Assembly: GCF_003933745.1 (NCBI RefSeq)
Contig: NZ_RSEB01000003.1
Span: 310,001-374,000, forward strand
Direction: 5' to 3'
Length of the DNA: 64,000 bases
Origin: Glycomyces terrestris
GTDB lineage: Bacteria > Actinomycetota > Actinomycetes > Mycobacteriales > Micromonosporaceae
In this document: piece after piece, positions 61,946 through 64,000 of the stretch
How the letters are laid out: each line of letters starts with the position of its first letter
Position numbering within the stretch: position 1 is the first letter of the stretch
Translations under genes and position numbers: made by a program
Notes under the pieces: generated by a model
What the model was told of the DNA's origin: nothing
The model's input: only the letters and a program-made list of their open reading frames with translations
Databases searched by the model: none

Positions 61946-64000
61946 CTAGCCCTCGCGATTGTGCGCGTAGTTCTCCAGGTACTCGAGCTGCTCGGGGTCG
62001 AGGCTGGGGCGTACGCGCTCCATCGCCTGCTCGACGTGGGCGGCGGTGACGACGCTGGCGTCGAGCGACTCGCGCATGGCGGTGAGCGCGGCCTCGCGCA
62101 CGAGCGCGGCGCAGTCGGCGGCCGAGTACAGCCACAGCTCGTCGGCGACCGCGGCGAGGTCCACGTCGTCGGCGAACGGCACGTTCTTCGCGTTGGCGCG
62201 CAGGATGTCCGCGCGCCCGCGCGCGTCCGGCGGCGGCACGTAGACGAGGCGCTCGAGCCGGCCGGGGCGCAGCAGCGCGGGGTCGATCATGTCGGGCCGG
62301 TTGGTGGCGCCCACGACGACGACGTCGTGCAGGGCCTCGGCGCCGTCGAGCTCGGTGAGCAGGGCCGCCACGACGCGGTCGGCCGTGCCGCCGTCCGTGC
62401 CGGCGCCGCGCACCGGCGCGAGGGCGTCGAGCTCGTCGAAGAACATCAGGGTCGGACTGGCCTGGCGGGCGCGGCGGAACAGGTCGCGCACGTTCTTCTC
62501 CGACTCGCCGACCCACTTGTTCAGCAGCTCGGAGCCCTTGACGCTCATGACGTTCGCGTGCCCCTCCCCCGCGACCGCGCGCACGATGTAGGTCTTGCCG
62601 CACCCGGGCGGGCCGTACAGGAGGATGCCGCGCGGGGCCTCGATCCCGAGGCGGGTGAACGCGTCCGGGTAGGTGAGCGGCCACAGCACCGTCTCGGTGA
62701 GGGTCTGCTTCAGGTCCTCCATGCCGCCGACGTCGGCGAGGGTGAGCCCGCCGAGCTCGACGGCGTCGCCGCCGAGGCTGGTGGGCCGCACCGACTCCAG
62801 GGCGCCGTCGAAGTCGGCCGGCTGGAGCGCGGTGGCCCCGCCGTCCTTGGCGCGCAGCGCGGCCCGCACCCCGGCCTCGCGGACCATGACGGCGAGGTCG
62901 GAGGCGACGTAGCCGGGGGCGCGGTGCGCCACGGACTCGAGCTTCACGTCCTCGGCGACCTTCATCGAGCGGGTGAAGTAGACGAGGAGGTCGCGGCGGG
63001 CCTCGGCGTCGGGCATGGGGACGACGACCTCGTGCTCCAGGCGCGAGCGGAGCGCGGCGTCGACGTCCTCGGTGCGCGCGGTGGTGCACACCACGGCGTG
63101 CTCGCCCGGTTCGGCGAGGACCTCCTCGACGAGGCGGGAGAACATGGTGCCCAGCGGGGTCCGGCGCCCGGCCGGGGCCAGGTGCTCGACCCCGCGGACG
63201 AGGAGCACGCCCGGGACGGGGAGCGCGGCGACGGCGGCGCGGAGCCGGTCGGCGGCGGCGTTCGCCTCGAGGGCGGCCAGGTCGGAGCCGGAGACCTCGC
63301 TGACGCCCGCGCCGACCGCCGCGGCGACCGAGCGGACGACGGTGGCCTTCCCGGCGCCCGAGGGGCCCGAGACGAGGACGCCGAGGGCCATGTCGGTGCC
63401 GACGACCTTGAGGACCTCGCGGTGGTTGAAGCCGAGGTCGAGGAGTTCGCGCAGTTCCTCGGCGGGGATCTTCGCGCCCGCGAGCTCGTCGTAGGGGATC
63501 GGCGCGACGCCCGGGACCGCTTCGGGCGCACGGGGTTCGGCGAGCGGCGCGCGGGTCTCGGCCCGCGGGCGGACGGCGGCGGCGCTGCCGCCGTAGGAGG
63601 CGGGCATGCGCTCGCGGCCGGCGGGGAGGGGGGCGTCGGCGGCGGCGCGGGTCGCGCCGACCCACTCGACGCGGGTGTCGGAGGTGATCATCGCGCCGCG
63701 GGCGGGGCTGGCCTCGACCACGTTGAGCACCATGGTGGTCCAGCCCATGCCGAGGGTGTTGTTCAAGGTGCGGCGGGTGGCCGTGACGGCGTCGCGGGCG
63801 GCGGAGCCGAGCTCGATCGGCAGGAGCGACACGTCGTCGCCCTCGCAGACGACCTTCGACAGGAGTGCGAGGCGCAGCGTGTCGGGGTCGACGACCGCGA
63901 CCGCGGAGGCCGGGCCGGACAGGACGACCCGGTCGGCGGCGGTGAGCTCCACGGGCGCGAGCCGCACGGGGTCGCCGTCGCGGGCGCCGATGTTGCCGAG
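61946..64000 (-). CDS. CDC48/VCP-like double AAA ATPase (5' end outside window)
   Basis: 684 residues are visible; the frame stays open through the right edge. N-terminal CDC48_N-like part (LGNIGARDGDPVRLAPVELT, VVLSGPASAVAV). The first AAA module has a Walker A-like GPSGAGKATVV, but its Walker B reads LLVRGVEHLAP, without the DE pair. The second module is complete: GPPGCGKTYIVRA, LMFFDELDALAP, GATNRPDMIDPALLRPGRL. Likely an unfoldase whose second ring does the work. Such bacterial CDC48 homologues are typical of actinomycetes. Confidence 0.88.
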   Translation of the reverse strand, partial: LGNIGARDGDPVRLAPVELTAADRVVLSGPASAVAVVDPDTLRLALLSKVVCEGDDVSLLPIELGSAARDAVTATRRTLNNTLGMGWTTMVLNVVEASPARGAMITSDTRVEWVGATRAAADAPLPAGRERMPASYGGSAAAVRPRAETRAPLAEPRAPEAVPGVAPIPYDELAGAKIPAEELRELLDLGFNHREVLKVVGTDMALGVLVSGPSGAGKATVVRSVAAAVGAGVSEVSGSDLAALEANAAADRLRAAVAALPVPGVLLVRGVEHLAPAGRRTPLGTMFSRLVEEVLAEPGEHAVVCTTARTEDVDAALRSRLEHEVVVPMPDAEARRDLLVYFTRSMKVAEDVKLESVAHRAPGYVASDLAVMVREAGVRAALRAKDGGATALQPADFDGALESVRPTSLGGDAVELGGLTLADVGGMEDLKQTLTETVLWPLTYPDAFTRLGIEAPRGILLYGPPGCGKTYIVRAVAGEGHANVMSVKGSELLNKWVGESEKNVRDLFRRARQASPTLMFFDELDALAPVRGAGTDGGTADRVVAALLTELDGAEALHDVVVVGATNRPDMIDPALLRPGRLERLVYVPPPDARGRADILRANAKNVPFADDVDLAAVADELWLYSAADCAALVREAALTAMRESLDASVVTAAHVEQAMERVRPSLDPEQLEYLENYAHNREG

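Overview
The window is chromosomal DNA (about 72% G+C) of a mycelial, aerial-hyphae-type actinomycete. The taxonomic markers are a BldN sigma factor with its RsbN anti-sigma, Lsr2, a DivIVA-type protein, ClpC, a mycothiol-enzyme-fold protein, a CobA-HemD fusion next to Rex, an IcmB subunit, and frequent GTG/TTG starts. Gene content fits Streptomyces-like orders or Glycomycetales/Micromonosporales; the genus cannot be fixed from sequence alone. Most of the window is core housekeeping DNA with small accessory insertions.

Layout. 1-4.1 kb: a truncated NarL-type sensor kinase, a degenerate ABC ATPase behind a 26-bp hairpin-repeat array, and a divergent MFS exporter/MarR pair. 4.3-8.6 kb: a proline-rich membrane protein, icmB, a 0.6-kb gene-free block with three hairpins that share one loop sequence, then sucCD. 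8.6-12.9 kb: a cupin, an amidohydrolase, and a compact type VII-style toxin operon (YbaB-like, WXG100-like, CpnT-N-like membrane protein, EndoU RNase, probable immunity protein). 13-18.8 kb: a complete oligopeptide ABC importer operon. 19-23 kb: dnaX-ybaB-recR, with a repeat-rich 0.8-kb spacer carrying two perfect DnaA boxes. 23.3-27 kb: a secreted lectin/SGNH esterase, a DivIVA-like coiled coil, and a trHbN-flavohaemoglobin NO-defence operon. 27-33 kb: a MacAB-like operon with a Cys-repeat lipoprotein, facing a two-component system; then tRNA-Thr(CGU), the SRP RNA and tRNA-Ser(GGA). 33.5-42.8 kb: clpC, lsr2, lysS, two genes of the AmmeMemoRadiSam set, an MsiK-type sugar ATPase and a zinc-ligand-less MDMPI homologue.

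42.8-64 kb: murB, a lower-GC VapBC module whose toxin frame has no stop of its own, the rex-hemA-hemC-hemD-hemB tetrapyrrole operon, a glutaredoxin, bldN-rsbN with a near-consensus sigma-BldN promoter ahead of rsbN, a HAD phosphatase, a secreted beta-propeller-like protein, folP, and thrC under a SAM riboswitch. The end of the window holds a GNAT protein, a glycosyltransferase, an epimerase with two TetR-like operators, and the 3' part of a CDC48-like double AAA ATPase.

Links between genes: heme synthesis (rex operon) sits in the same window as two heme-based NO-detoxifying globins. IcmB and SucCD act around CoA-thioester metabolism. The RNA-like hairpin block between icmB and sucC begins just downstream of a sequence resembling a sigma-BldN promoter, which, if real, would tie it to the bldN-rsbN switch at 51-54 kb. 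The two observations most worth following are that hairpin block and the split EndoU toxin operon.
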